Positions 9,073-18,233 of a DNA stretch of 64,000 bases are shown one piece after another. The translations under genes and the position numbers were made by a program. The first letter of the stretch is position 1; each line of letters opens with the position of its first letter. Source of the stretch: Paenibacillus glycanilyticus NBRC 16618 (lineage in GTDB: Bacteria > Bacillota > Bacilli > Paenibacillales > Paenibacillaceae); assembly GCF_004000805.1 (NCBI RefSeq), contig NZ_BILY01000012.1:62001-126000 (forward strand), written 5' to 3'. The notes beneath the pieces are model-generated. The model worked only from the letters and a program-made list of their open reading frames with translations, was not told the origin of the DNA and made no database searches.

Positions 9073-9516
9073 CTACTTCAAATGGAATAAAAGCCGGATG
9101 AGCCCATTCAGCTTTTTGATGCGGCAGTTATGGAAGGCAGCGATCTTCCATTCACCGTTTTGTCTTACCAGCACGTTGGTGTTAATGGAGTCGCGGCTCG
9201 CCGGCGCTTTCTTCTGCCACCTCATCATAACGGCTCCGGTTGCATGGGCAATAGCCATATCCGGAGAAATGAAACGCAGCTTCATTTCCCGCAAATCCGC
9301 AATCATCTTCGATCCGCGCAGCGGACCGTCCCATAAAGCCTGATGAGCGCTGTCAATCTCGCTGCGTCCCTTCAGATGCTCACCGAAGAAGGTGACATAG
9401 TCGGCATCCGGCGTGAAAAACTCGCTATAGGCTTTCCCGTCGCCCTGATCCCATGCCCGGTACAGAGCCCGAAATACATTATGAATGGCTTGAATATCCT
9501 CTTGTTGACCCGGCAT
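9073..9516 (-). CDS. SgcJ/EcaC-type SnoaL-like (NTF2 fold) protein
   Basis: A 147-residue protein with the pattern of the SgcJ/EcaC family: an opening helix (DIQAIHNVFRALYRAWDQGD), then YSEFFTPDADYVTFFG, GRSEI, and a C-terminal strand NGEWKIAAFHN. These proteins have a cone-shaped NTF2 fold; their reactions vary and many are uncharacterised. The start was set to MPGQQEDIQ because AAGGATGG lies about 8 bases before it and the family begins here. The frame extends 26 codons further upstream without a good ribosome site. It lies downstream of the AraC regulator gene on the same strand. Confidence 0.75.
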   Translation of the reverse strand: MPGQQEDIQAIHNVFRALYRAWDQGDGKAYSEFFTPDADYVTFFGEHLKGRSEIDSAHQALWDGPLRGSKMIADLREMKLRFISPDMAIAHATGAVMMRWQKKAPASRDSINTNVLVRQNGEWKIAAFHNCRIKKLNGLIRLLFHLK

Positions 9517-9641
9517 CTTGCATCCATCCTTCCCTTCCAGACCTTTCTCTTTGCACTGATTATAAAATAATCCTGCAGCCAGATAATCGCCCATGGGAAG
9601 GAAGCCGCCTCAGACTTTGGTCGTAACAGGAGCTGGCCTGA

Positions 9642-10487
9642 TTAGCTGCGCTCTGCGCGCAGACGGTATTCCGTCGGGGAGCAGCTGGCTTCCTTGCGGA
9701 ATGCTTTGGCGAAATGGTTCGTATCGGGGAAGCCGACAAGCTCGGCAATTTCCTTAATCGCAAGGTCCGTTGTGCCGAGCAGGGATTTAGCCTTCTGCAT
9801 CCGTTTGCGGTTCAAGTATTTGAGCGGCGAGACCGCGAAATGCTTGTTGAAATAGCGGACGAGATAGTTGGGGTGAAGATGGACATGCTTAGCAAGCTGC
9901 TCCAGCGTCAGAGCCTCGGATAGATGGGATTCGATAAAAGCTTCTATCTGCTTCAGCCTCTCGATTTCGCCAAGCCGGCCCGGCACGAATTTCAGATGCG
10001 TATCGGACTGCGAGAGAAACAAGGCGATAATTTCGAGCAGAATGGCTTTTTCCCGTATTCTCGCCAGGTAAGAGCGATTCTGATACAGCTCTACCAGCTC
10101 CCGGAACAGCTTCATTAAGCTATCCATACAGTTGGGAGAGATGTCGAGGATAGGAGGAATCTCCAGCCACTGAAACAGATCCATTTCGCCCATCGTCGCG
10201 GTGAAGTGGCACCAATATTTTGAATAAGGACGGTCACTGACGGCGGAGTAGGATTGCAGAACGTGTGCGGGCATATGGACGAGCTGTCCGGGAACGGGGC
10301 GGTATTCCTCGTCGCCGATCCTCAGCCAGCCTTCGCCTTCGCAGATCAGATAAAATTTATTGTAGGACGGGATATAATCGAGCTCGCGCCATTGCGGCGA
10401 GCATTGCGTGTAATAAGCTTCCTCGAGATGAACCTGCAGCTGCTGAAGCATTTCATTAAGAAACTCGTGGTTAGGATTGAGCGACAT
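9642..10487 (-). CDS. AraC-family transcriptional regulator
   Basis: A 281-residue regulator. The N-terminal half (about 30-140) is a cupin-like sensor domain. The C-terminal 100 residues hold two helix-turn-helix units: LTLEQLAKHVHLHPNYLVRY with core ..FAVSPLKYLNRKR, and LAIKEIAELVGFPDTNHFAK followed by the canonical PTEYR end. GAGGTG precedes the ATG. It is divergent from a GH29 fucosidase gene across about 120 bases that contain inverted TTAGGTTA boxes. It most likely activates the fucosidase in response to a sugar. Confidence 0.9.
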   Translation of the reverse strand: MSLNPNHEFLNEMLQQLQVHLEEAYYTQCSPQWRELDYIPSYNKFYLICEGEGWLRIGDEEYRPVPGQLVHMPAHVLQSYSAVSDRPYSKYWCHFTATMGEMDLFQWLEIPPILDISPNCMDSLMKLFRELVELYQNRSYLARIREKAILLEIIALFLSQSDTHLKFVPGRLGEIERLKQIEAFIESHLSEALTLEQLAKHVHLHPNYLVRYFNKHFAVSPLKYLNRKRMQKAKSLLGTTDLAIKEIAELVGFPDTNHFAKAFRKEASCSPTEYRLRAERS

Positions 10488-10503
10488 GAAGCGACACCTC
10501 GAA

Positions 10504-10586
10504 TTAGGTTAATCTAATCCCCATACAAGCTAATTTGCTGCCTATATCATATCACAAATGACCGCTAGACTAAGGGTATAACCTAA
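10504..10586. promoter_or_regulatory. Inverted TTAGGTTA boxes in the AraC/fucosidase intergenic region
   Basis: TTAGGTTA (10504-10511) and its complement TAACCTAA (10579-10586) flank the divergent promoters, one near each start codon. They are candidate AraC-type half sites; eight bases is short, so this is tentative. Confidence 0.35.
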
Positions 10587-10608
10587 GCTTTTGGAGGCGA
10601 TCAGTGGT

Positions 10609-11931
10609 ATGAGTCAATCCATTATTGAGCAGCGTACGAAACGGACCAAGTGGTTCCTGCAGGACCGGTTCGGCATGTTTATTCATTGGGGATTATATGC
10701 GATCCCTGCGCGCGGGGAGTGGATAAGGAACGGGGAACGGATCAGCGTCGAGGATTATCAAGTCTACTTCGACGAGTTTAATCCCGAGCGTTACGATCCG
10801 AAAGAGTGGGCCAAAGCGGCCAAAGCGGCGGGGATGAAATACGCGGTACTGACGGCCAAGCATCATGACGGCTTCTGCCTGTTCGACAGCCAGCTGACCG
10901 AGTATAAGTCTACCAATACGGCATGCGGAAGAGATCTGGTCAGAGAGTTCCTGGACGCTTTCCGCGCGGAAGGGCTTAAGGTAGGACTATACTACTCGCT
11001 GCTGGACTGGCATCATCCGGATTATCCGGCATATGGCGACCGTCATCATCCGATGCGCGACAATGAGGAATATAAGCGTGATCCGGAACGGTTCGCGAGC
11101 TATCTCGACTATATGCACGGCCAGGTGCGCGAGCTGCTTACCGGTTATGGCAAGCTGGATATTATGTGGTTCGATTTCTCCTATGACGAGATGAAGGGTG
11201 AAGCTTGGCGCGCAACCGAGCTGATGGAGATGATCCGTTCCATTCAGCCGCATATCATTGTCGACAACCGTCTGGATGCGGGAGGAGAAGGGGGCGGATC
11301 GATCTATACGAATAATCCGAACCTGTATGCGGGAGACTTTGCCTCTCCGGAGCAGATCATTCCGCCAAGCGGCGTTACCGATAACGAAGGCAACTCCATT
11401 CCGTGGGAAGCCTGCATTACTTTGAATAATAACTGGGGCTACAGCGCGGCCGACCATACGTACAAGTCAGCCAAGACGGTTATCCGCAAGCTGGTTGAGT
11501 GCGTCAGCAAGAACGGCAACCTGCTTCTCAATGTAGGGCCTAATGCCAAGGGCGAGATTCCACGCGAGTCATTGGACATTTTGGAGGAAGTAGGCGAATG
11601 GCTCGGCAAAAACGGCGACAGCATTTACGGCTGCGTGGAAGCCGGTCTTCCTAAGCCGGAGTGGGGCAGGTACACGCGCAAGGGAGATAAGCTATACGCG
11701 CATTTGCTCGAGGAAAGTATCGGACCAATCGGCCTCGTGGGTCTGGCCGGTCGCGTGAAGCAGGCAAGACTGCTGTCCGACGGCTCCGAAGTATTTGTCA
11801 CTCGTCCTTGGAATGTCCATCTGTTCGAGAAAGATGCCTTCTTCAACTTCGCAAGACCGGAGACAGCTACTTATCCGCTTCCGGATGAGCGGAATACCGT
11901 TGTGGAGCTTACGCTGATCGACGAAGAATAG
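10609..11931 (+). CDS. Alpha-L-fucosidase, GH29
   Basis: A 440-residue protein. The N-terminal part has the GH29 signature RFGMFIHWGLYAIPARGEW, followed by KHHDGFCLFDS and the candidate nucleophile D189 in IMWFDFSYDE. The catalytic barrel covers about residues 10-330, with a C-terminal beta domain after it. No signal peptide is present, so it acts in the cytoplasm on imported fucosides. An in-frame TTG at 10591 overlaps the ribosome site (GGAGG, 10593-10597), so ATG 10609 is preferred although the spacing of 11 bases is long. It is divergent from an AraC regulator gene. The family is secure; linkage preference is unknown. Confidence 0.9.
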   Translation: MSQSIIEQRTKRTKWFLQDRFGMFIHWGLYAIPARGEWIRNGERISVEDYQVYFDEFNPERYDPKEWAKAAKAAGMKYAVLTAKHHDGFCLFDSQLTEYKSTNTACGRDLVREFLDAFRAEGLKVGLYYSLLDWHHPDYPAYGDRHHPMRDNEEYKRDPERFASYLDYMHGQVRELLTGYGKLDIMWFDFSYDEMKGEAWRATELMEMIRSIQPHIIVDNRLDAGGEGGGSIYTNNPNLYAGDFASPEQIIPPSGVTDNEGNSIPWEACITLNNNWGYSAADHTYKSAKTVIRKLVECVSKNGNLLLNVGPNAKGEIPRESLDILEEVGEWLGKNGDSIYGCVEAGLPKPEWGRYTRKGDKLYAHLLEESIGPIGLVGLAGRVKQARLLSDGSEVFVTRPWNVHLFEKDAFFNFARPETATYPLPDERNTVVELTLIDEE

Positions 11932-11937
11932 AACAAA

Positions 11938-11965
11938 GGAGCGGCTGTTCGCACAGCTGCTCCTA
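11938..11965. terminator. Hairpin between convergent genes
   Basis: AGGAGCGGCTGT / ACAGCTGCTCCT with a TCGC loop (one G-U pair). Only weak T runs occur on either side (ATTTCC, and TTTGTTC on the other strand). Confidence 0.55.
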
Positions 11966-11994
11966 TTTCCTTTCCATCCTTATTGACAGCCCTT

Positions 11995-12957
11995 TCAAAC
12001 CTCTACCGTAACCGGCGCTTCCTCCTGATAGCAGATATCGGCGAATAACAGGCCAAGATCGCTTACGGTAAGCTGCAATTGCTGAAGGAGGAGCAATACT
12101 TCTTCCGTAATGTTCTCGCCGTGGCGCTGCCTGCCCGCCCGGATGCTCGACAACACGTCGCTGGTCTGAATGGACAAATTCTTTATCGAATGATGCAGCA
12201 GCGGATTTCTCTCAATATAGCTGGCAAGCGAATTAATGCCGAACCGGATCGAACGGGGGAATTCGGCATTGAGCAGAAGAAACTCGGTTACCTCCGTCAA
12301 TCGTACATGATGGGCATGAAACTTGCGGAAGGCATCGTAACCGCCGCATGATTTCAGCAGAACCAGGAAGCGGTTATAGAGGAGCTCTTCATCCAGCAGT
12401 TTCTCGTCCTGCTTCATATTCCGGTAGGTGGCCTGAATGATCCGGACCGTGCCGTTCATCCGCTCCACAAATTTGCCGGTCTGAATGAAGTTCCAATGCT
12501 GTCCCCGGACCATCGCGGCATCGGCAGTGCCGTTAAATAGAGCCAGCTGTTCGCTAATATGTTTATAAAACAGATAAGGAGATTGCAGCATCAGCTTGCT
12601 GACGTCCTGCTCCTTCAGCCATAAGTAGAAGGTGTTTATGATATCCCACAGCTCCCCCGGAAGCAAAGGGCGGAGAGTGCGGATATGGTTTCGAACCTGC
12701 TGTATGCTGGAGAAGATGCTGTCCGGATTCGTCCGGTCAAAAGTCAGATCATGAAGGACAGCCCACTCATTGGCCGGAGTGCTCAGCTCATGGGTATGGC
12801 CGACGGCGGAAGCAAGCCGTTCCCAGGCGTAACCCTCGTCGGTTTCCATCAGCTCATGGCGCATGCTGTAGTAAATATTGATGATCCGGGCATAATTGTC
12901 GGCCCGTTCCAGGCAGCGTCCGATCAGGAACAATAATTCCGCATAGCGGTTTATCAT
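11995..12957 (-). CDS. Alpha-E domain protein (DUF403)
   Basis: A 320-residue all-helical protein beginning MINRYAELLFLIGRCLERADNYARI, the hallmark start of alpha-E (DUF403) proteins. GAGGTG precedes the ATG. It follows the circularly permuted ATP-grasp gene by 30 bases on the same strand. The two families are almost always adjacent and have been predicted to act together in ATP-dependent peptide-bond formation on an unknown substrate. A transglutaminase-like gene and a proteasome-like peptidase gene often complete the cluster in other bacteria; neither is present here. No biochemical function can be assigned from sequence. Confidence 0.88.
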   Translation of the reverse strand: MINRYAELLFLIGRCLERADNYARIINIYYSMRHELMETDEGYAWERLASAVGHTHELSTPANEWAVLHDLTFDRTNPDSIFSSIQQVRNHIRTLRPLLPGELWDIINTFYLWLKEQDVSKLMLQSPYLFYKHISEQLALFNGTADAAMVRGQHWNFIQTGKFVERMNGTVRIIQATYRNMKQDEKLLDEELLYNRFLVLLKSCGGYDAFRKFHAHHVRLTEVTEFLLLNAEFPRSIRFGINSLASYIERNPLLHHSIKNLSIQTSDVLSSIRAGRQRHGENITEEVLLLLQQLQLTVSDLGLLFADICYQEEAPVTVEV

Positions 12958-12987
12958 CTCAAATCACCTCATCATTAGTTGGTGTTA

Positions 12988-14463
12988 TTATCCAAGCACC
13001 CATGTATCCTTCGTTCCGCCGCCCTGCGAGGAATTCACGACAAGAGAGCCTTCCTGAAGGGCAACGCGGGTCAAGCCTCCGGGCACCACATAAGACGAAT
13101 CGGAGCCCATAAACGTAAAGGCACGCAAATCGATGTGCCGGGGAGCAACGCGGCCGTCAGTCAGCGAAGGGCAGCAGGACAGCTTTATCGTAGGCTGAGC
13201 GATATAGCGCTCCGGATGCCGGGCGATTTTCTCCGCGAAGGCTTTAATCTCTTCTTCCGTAGCCGTAGGGCCGATCAGCATGCCGTACCCGCCCGACAAA
13301 GACCGCTCTTTGACAACCATATCGGAGAGGCGGGAAAGGACATATTCTCTTTCATGGGGCCGTGTCAGGATATAGGTTGGCACGTTATTCAGTATGGGCT
13401 CTTCCTTCAGGTAATAGCGGATCATATCCGGCACGAAGGCATATACCGCTTTATCGTCGGCAATTCCGGTTCCCGGAGCATTGGCCAGCGCGACATTGCC
13501 GGCAAGGTACGCGTCCATTAGGCCCGGTACGCCAAGCAAGGAGTCTTTGCGGAATACTTGCGGATCGAGAAATTCGTCATCGATACGCCGGTAAATGACA
13601 TCTACTTGCCGCAGTCCCTGGCGGCTTTTCATATATACGATTCGGTCCTTCACGATCAGGTCATTGCCTTGAACCAGCCCGATCCCCATTTCCTGCGCCA
13701 GGAAGCAGTGATCATAATAGGCGGAGTTATAAATACCGGGGGTCAGCAGGACAACAAGAGGGTCTGGCTTGGAATGGGGAGCCAGGCTGCGGAGACTGCC
13801 AAGCAGGGCATTCATGCCGCGATCAATGCTGCGGACCCGATAATCGAAAAATAATTCCGGGAACAAGCTTGTCATTAAAGCCCGGTTCTTATAGACATAA
13901 GACAGGCCGGACGGTGTTCTCAGGTTATCTTCGAGTACGTAATACTCGCCGGATTTACCGCGGATAATATCGATGCCGGATAAAGGAATGTACACGCCGC
14001 CCGGAACATCGACGCCAACCATCTCGGGCACATAATAAGGGTTGTTCAGAATCATGTCGCTTGGAATGAGCCCGTCTGACAGGATGCTCTGCTCATGATA
14101 GATATCCCATATAAAAAGGTTTAACGCTTTAACCCTCTGCTGGATTCCTTGGCTTAGATGAGCCCAATCCTCGGAAGTAATCATTCTCGGCAGCAGGTCG
14201 AAAGGAATCGTTCTTTCCCGGGAGGAATCCTCGGGATTGTTGCTATATAAAGTAAAGGTAATTCCTTGCGTAACCATTTCCTCCTGCATCAAAGCGTCGC
14301 GGGACTTTAACTCTTCCAGCCCCATTTTGGCCAGCCGTTGCAGCATTGTCCCATAGTGAATCCTGCCTTTTCCCCGCCCCTCGAACATCTCATCGTAAAA
14401 AGCCGGATGCTCGTAATCAGCGAAGAGCTGGTTCATGTTATCCTTCATCATTAGCATGGCCAT
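12988..14463 (-). CDS. Circularly permuted type 2 ATP-grasp protein (DUF404/DUF407)
   Basis: A 491-residue protein with the family signatures FYDEMFEGRGKGRIHY near the N terminus, EYYVLEDNLRTPSGLSYV in the middle and KERSLSGGYGMLIGP near residue 385. The order of the ATP-binding lobes is permuted relative to ordinary ATP-grasp ligases. It is expected to activate a carboxylate with ATP for ligation to an amine. GGAGGG lies 8 bases before the ATG. It is the upstream gene of a two-gene unit with the alpha-E protein. Substrate and product are unknown. Confidence 0.88.
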   Translation of the reverse strand: MAMLMMKDNMNQLFADYEHPAFYDEMFEGRGKGRIHYGTMLQRLAKMGLEELKSRDALMQEEMVTQGITFTLYSNNPEDSSRERTIPFDLLPRMITSEDWAHLSQGIQQRVKALNLFIWDIYHEQSILSDGLIPSDMILNNPYYVPEMVGVDVPGGVYIPLSGIDIIRGKSGEYYVLEDNLRTPSGLSYVYKNRALMTSLFPELFFDYRVRSIDRGMNALLGSLRSLAPHSKPDPLVVLLTPGIYNSAYYDHCFLAQEMGIGLVQGNDLIVKDRIVYMKSRQGLRQVDVIYRRIDDEFLDPQVFRKDSLLGVPGLMDAYLAGNVALANAPGTGIADDKAVYAFVPDMIRYYLKEEPILNNVPTYILTRPHEREYVLSRLSDMVVKERSLSGGYGMLIGPTATEEEIKAFAEKIARHPERYIAQPTIKLSCCPSLTDGRVAPRHIDLRAFTFMGSDSSYVVPGGLTRVALQEGSLVVNSSQGGGTKDTWVLG

Positions 14464-14701
14464 GATTCATATCCCTCCATTGTTTTTATTCCTTGGTCCA
14501 TCTATTAGAGTGTCACTTTAACTAACATTTGGATAACACAGCAAGTATAGAGCAGAGGGTCACTGGATGTATGTCGAAACCCCTTGCTTAAATGTGTCTA
14601 TTTTGTGACAATTTGATTTTGCATGTTTACTTCTAATTTTTGCTATATTCACTTCTTTGCTGGGATAGTAAGATATAGGAAATAAAAAGTGAGGTGCATG
14701 C

Positions 14702-17377
14702 ATGAGGTTTACGATTCGAAGCAAGCTGCTGATCAGCTTCTTATCCGTTGCTTTTTTTGTGGCTGCGGTGAACATAACCGCGTACATTTACAACGACAAA
14801 CTGAATCATTCCTTCGATAATCTCATAGACCAGCGGGTAGCCGTCCTGAATAAGGCAACGGAGATTCAGTACTTGGCCGTGCAGCAGACCAACAGTTTAA
14901 GAGGTTATCTGCTGACGCAGGACCCCGAGTTTATGGAGGAGCTGCGGACGTCGAATACCGCAATGACCGGACTTATCCGCGAGGTGGAGGATCTAATCGT
15001 CCGGCCGGAGGGGAAGGAATCCTTTCAGGAGCTGGCGAATAACGATGCTTCTTTTGTAAGAAGCTCTGAAGAGCTGCTGGCCAACCTGGAGAAGAATCAT
15101 GATAAGGCGGCCGCCTTGGCTTATTTCAAAACAACCACTCTCCCGTTAGGCGAGCAGTTAGGGCCGCTCTCCCAAAAGTTTGTGAAATACCAGCAGCAGC
15201 TGCTGGAAGAGGACCGGACAAAGAACGCCTCCATGGTTGATTTCGTTAACACCTTGACGGCTATTCTTACGGTTATTACCTTTCTGTTAACTCTGCTTAT
15301 CGGACTCCTGTTATCACACCGCATCACGAGAAATCTCTTCAAAATTACGAGCGTTATTACCGGATTTAATCATGATTCCAAAACATCCTCAAATATCCCA
15401 CATATCGAAGTTCGCTCCCAAGACGAGATCGGAGATATCGCCCGGTCCTTTAATGAAATGGCGATTACGCTGAATAAGTACTCCATTCTGGAGCAGGAGC
15501 AGCGCTGGCTTGAGACGAATGTTGCCGATATGGCGACCCGGTTCCAAGGCGTTAATAATCTGGAGTCTCTGGCTCAGCTGTTTATTACGGCGATTACCCC
15601 GCTGGTTGATGCCAGCTATGGCGTGTTTTATCTGAAAGACGGCACGGGCCGGCGCCACCAGCTGAATAGATTGGCATCTTATGCGTACCAGCATTCGGCT
15701 ATCGGTGTAGATTTCTTCCGGAACGGAGAAGGGCTTGTCGGACAAGCTGCCTTGGAGAGCCGCACCATTCTGCTGACCAATGTACCCGACAATTACATTC
15801 AAATCACATCCGGATTAGGGAAGGCGTCGCCTGCAAGCCTGCTCATTATGCCAATTCAGTTCGAAGGGCAGGTTATCGCCGTCATGGAACTGGCGTCGTT
15901 CGGCACCTTTACTCCAATCCAGCAATCGCTGCTGCAGCAGGTATCCACTCACTTGGGAAGCGTGCTTAGCAGTCTGCAGGGACGCATGCAGGTCGAGCAG
16001 CTGCTGGCGGAATCGCAGGTGCTGACGGAAGAACTGCAGACCCAGTCGGAAGAGCTGAGAGGCATTAACGAGAAGCTGGAGGAACAGAACAAGAATTCCG
16101 AGCAGAAGACAAAAGAGCTGGAGAAGACGAAGACCCAGCTGGAGGAGAAGGCCAGGCAGCTGTCGCTCAGCTCGCAGTACAAATCCGAGTTTCTGGCCAA
16201 TATGTCTCATGAGCTTCGGACTCCGCTGAACAGTTTATTGATCTTGTCCAACATTCTGGCGACCAATACCGAAGGCAACCTAAACGATCATCAAGTGAAG
16301 TACGCCCATACCATTCATCAATCAGGCAATGACCTGCTGCAGCTGATTAACGACATTCTCGATCTGGCGAAGGTGGAAGCTGGCAAAATCGATCTCGTGC
16401 ACAGCAAAGTTTGTCTTCATGAGATTAGCGAGTTCGCCGAGCAGCAATTCCTTCCCGTAGCCCATCAGAAGGGACTTTCGTTTAAGACGGTAGTCGATGC
16501 TGATCTGCCGCAGTCGCTATACACGGATGAGCAGCGGTTAATGCAAATTATTAAAAACCTGCTCTCGAACGCTTTTAAATTTACCGAACGGGGCGAGGTA
16601 AAGCTGCATATTCACTATGCGCAGTTGGAATCGCGTGCAAAAGGAAGCATCGGCTTCTCTATCATCGATACCGGTATCGGCATCCCGAGGGAGAAGCAAG
16701 AGCTGATCTTTCAGGCTTTCCAGCAGGCGGACGGAACGACCAACCGGAAATACGGCGGCACGGGGCTTGGTCTCTCGATCAGCATCAATATGGCGCAGCT
16801 GCTGGGCGGCACCATTCATGTAACCAGCGTGCCGGGTAAAGGAAGTGTATTCACGTTGACTCTTCCGAGTGAAGAGGCGTCCGAGAGCGTGGGCGGCCCA
16901 TCCGTCGTTCATCAGGAATCCGCCGCGGCCGTCGCCGAGCTCATGGAGCCGGAAAGAGCTAGAGGGCCGGAAAGCGATGACGCCGGCTTGGACGATGCGG
17001 TCTGGATAGGCAAAAAAGTATTGATTGTGGACGACGATATGAGGAACATTTATGCCACTACCATCGCCCTTGAGAGCAAGCAAGTAGAAGTGCTTTTTGC
17101 CGAGAATGGACTTTCGTGCTTAAAAGTGTTGAAGGAACATCCGGACGTGGATCTTATCCTGATGGATATTATGCTGCCTGAAATGGATGGCTACGAGACT
17201 ATGCGCACGCTGCGGCAAATGCCGGGCTTTGGCGATCTTCCGATTATTTCCTTAACGGCCAAAGCGATGAAGGACGATAAGGATAAATGCCTGGAAGCAG
17301 GCGCATCCGATTACATGAGCAAGCCAGTCAAGCTGGAGCAGCTGTTTGCCCGCATCCATTCTTGGCTGAGCAGATAG
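14702..17377 (+). CDS. Hybrid sensor histidine kinase: CHASE3-HAMP-GAF-HisKA-HATPase-REC
   Basis: An 891-residue membrane kinase. A first transmembrane helix (about 9-30) and a second (about 186-207) bracket an extracellular CHASE3-like domain; HAMP (208-262) and a GAF domain (about 275-425) follow, then a coiled coil of QSEELRGINEKLEEQ type. The phosphoacceptor H503 sits in the H box MSHELRTPLNSL. The N box (NLLSNAFKFTE, about 613) and G boxes follow, then a C-terminal receiver domain with D822 in ILMDIMLPEMDGY. A weak GAGGTG site precedes the ATG. It heads a three-gene unit with a CheR-type methyltransferase and a second kinase. The cue is unknown. Confidence 0.93.
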   Translation: MRFTIRSKLLISFLSVAFFVAAVNITAYIYNDKLNHSFDNLIDQRVAVLNKATEIQYLAVQQTNSLRGYLLTQDPEFMEELRTSNTAMTGLIREVEDLIVRPEGKESFQELANNDASFVRSSEELLANLEKNHDKAAALAYFKTTTLPLGEQLGPLSQKFVKYQQQLLEEDRTKNASMVDFVNTLTAILTVITFLLTLLIGLLLSHRITRNLFKITSVITGFNHDSKTSSNIPHIEVRSQDEIGDIARSFNEMAITLNKYSILEQEQRWLETNVADMATRFQGVNNLESLAQLFITAITPLVDASYGVFYLKDGTGRRHQLNRLASYAYQHSAIGVDFFRNGEGLVGQAALESRTILLTNVPDNYIQITSGLGKASPASLLIMPIQFEGQVIAVMELASFGTFTPIQQSLLQQVSTHLGSVLSSLQGRMQVEQLLAESQVLTEELQTQSEELRGINEKLEEQNKNSEQKTKELEKTKTQLEEKARQLSLSSQYKSEFLANMSHELRTPLNSLLILSNILATNTEGNLNDHQVKYAHTIHQSGNDLLQLINDILDLAKVEAGKIDLVHSKVCLHEISEFAEQQFLPVAHQKGLSFKTVVDADLPQSLYTDEQRLMQIIKNLLSNAFKFTERGEVKLHIHYAQLESRAKGSIGFSIIDTGIGIPREKQELIFQAFQQADGTTNRKYGGTGLGLSISINMAQLLGGTIHVTSVPGKGSVFTLTLPSEEASESVGGPSVVHQESAAAVAELMEPERARGPESDDAGLDDAVWIGKKVLIVDDDMRNIYATTIALESKQVEVLFAENGLSCLKVLKEHPDVDLILMDIMLPEMDGYETMRTLRQMPGFGDLPIISLTAKAMKDDKDKCLEAGASDYMSKPVKLEQLFARIHSWLSR

Positions 17378-17390
17378 GTGGTAAGGCGTC

Positions 17391-18233
17391 ATGTGTACGA
17401 ATGAGAAGGAACCAATGGATGAACTTGAGCAGCTCGAGATTGAACTGCTGCTGGAGGCGTTGTATCGGTATTACGGGGTCGATTTCCGGAACTATGTGAT
17501 GCCGACGATCCGCCGAAGAGTATGGAATCGGATTCGGACGGAACGTCTGAGGACGATTTCCGGCCTGCAGGAAAAGGTGCTGCATGACCGGCAGTCGTTC
17601 AATCGGCTGGCGAATGACTTTTCCATCAATGTTACCGAGCTGTTCCGCGATCCCAGCTTCTTCAAGGCATTCCGGGACAAGGTAGTTCCGCAGCTGAAGG
17701 ATTATCCCCGCATCCGCATCTGGCATGCCGGCTGTTCGACCGGAGAAGAAGCCTACTCCATGGCGATGCTGCTGCATGAGGAAGGACTGCTGGAGAAGAC
17801 AAGAATTTACGCGACCGATATGAACGAATCGGTTATTGAGGAAGCCAAGCTGGGGTCCTTTCCTCTCGACCGCTTGGCCTCGTATTCCCATAATTACGCG
17901 CAGTCAGGCGGCAGGAAATCGATCAAGGAATACGTATCGGTTACGAGCGGCCGCGCGGAATTCCGTCCTTTTCTAGGGGAGAAGATTACGTTCGCCCAGC
18001 ATAATCTGGCGGTAGACGAGTCCTTTAACGAATTCCATGTCATTATTTGCCGCAATGTCATGATTTACTTTAACTCTTATTTGCAGAACCGAGTGCATGA
18101 ATTGTTTTACGAGAGCTTGTCCCCTTCCGGTTTCCTTGGTCTGGGGCATAAGGAGAGCATAACCTTTACCAGCTTCACAGACTGTTACAAGGAGATGGAA
18201 GCAAATGAGAAACTTTACCGCAAAGTTAAATAG
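17391..18233 (+). CDS. CheR-type protein-glutamate methyltransferase
   Basis: A 280-residue cytosolic methyltransferase. A helical N domain (10-80) is followed by a SAM-binding domain with HAGCSTGEEAYSMA and the downstream FNEFHVIICRNVMIYFN motif typical of CheR. CheR uses S-adenosylmethionine to methylate glutamates of chemoreceptors. Here it is encoded between two histidine kinase genes, 13 bases after the first, and overlaps the next by 29 bases. No CheB or receptor gene is nearby in this unit. It may therefore methylate a kinase or another partner rather than serve chemotaxis. Confidence 0.9.
   Translation: MCTNEKEPMDELEQLEIELLLEALYRYYGVDFRNYVMPTIRRRVWNRIRTERLRTISGLQEKVLHDRQSFNRLANDFSINVTELFRDPSFFKAFRDKVVPQLKDYPRIRIWHAGCSTGEEAYSMAMLLHEEGLLEKTRIYATDMNESVIEEAKLGSFPLDRLASYSHNYAQSGGRKSIKEYVSVTSGRAEFRPFLGEKITFAQHNLAVDESFNEFHVIICRNVMIYFNSYLQNRVHELFYESLSPSGFLGLGHKESITFTSFTDCYKEMEANEKLYRKVK

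Noticed and set aside
10987..11457. 156-codon minus-strand frame inside the fucosidase gene
   Set aside because: No RBS, no recognisable domain, entirely inside a well-supported gene.
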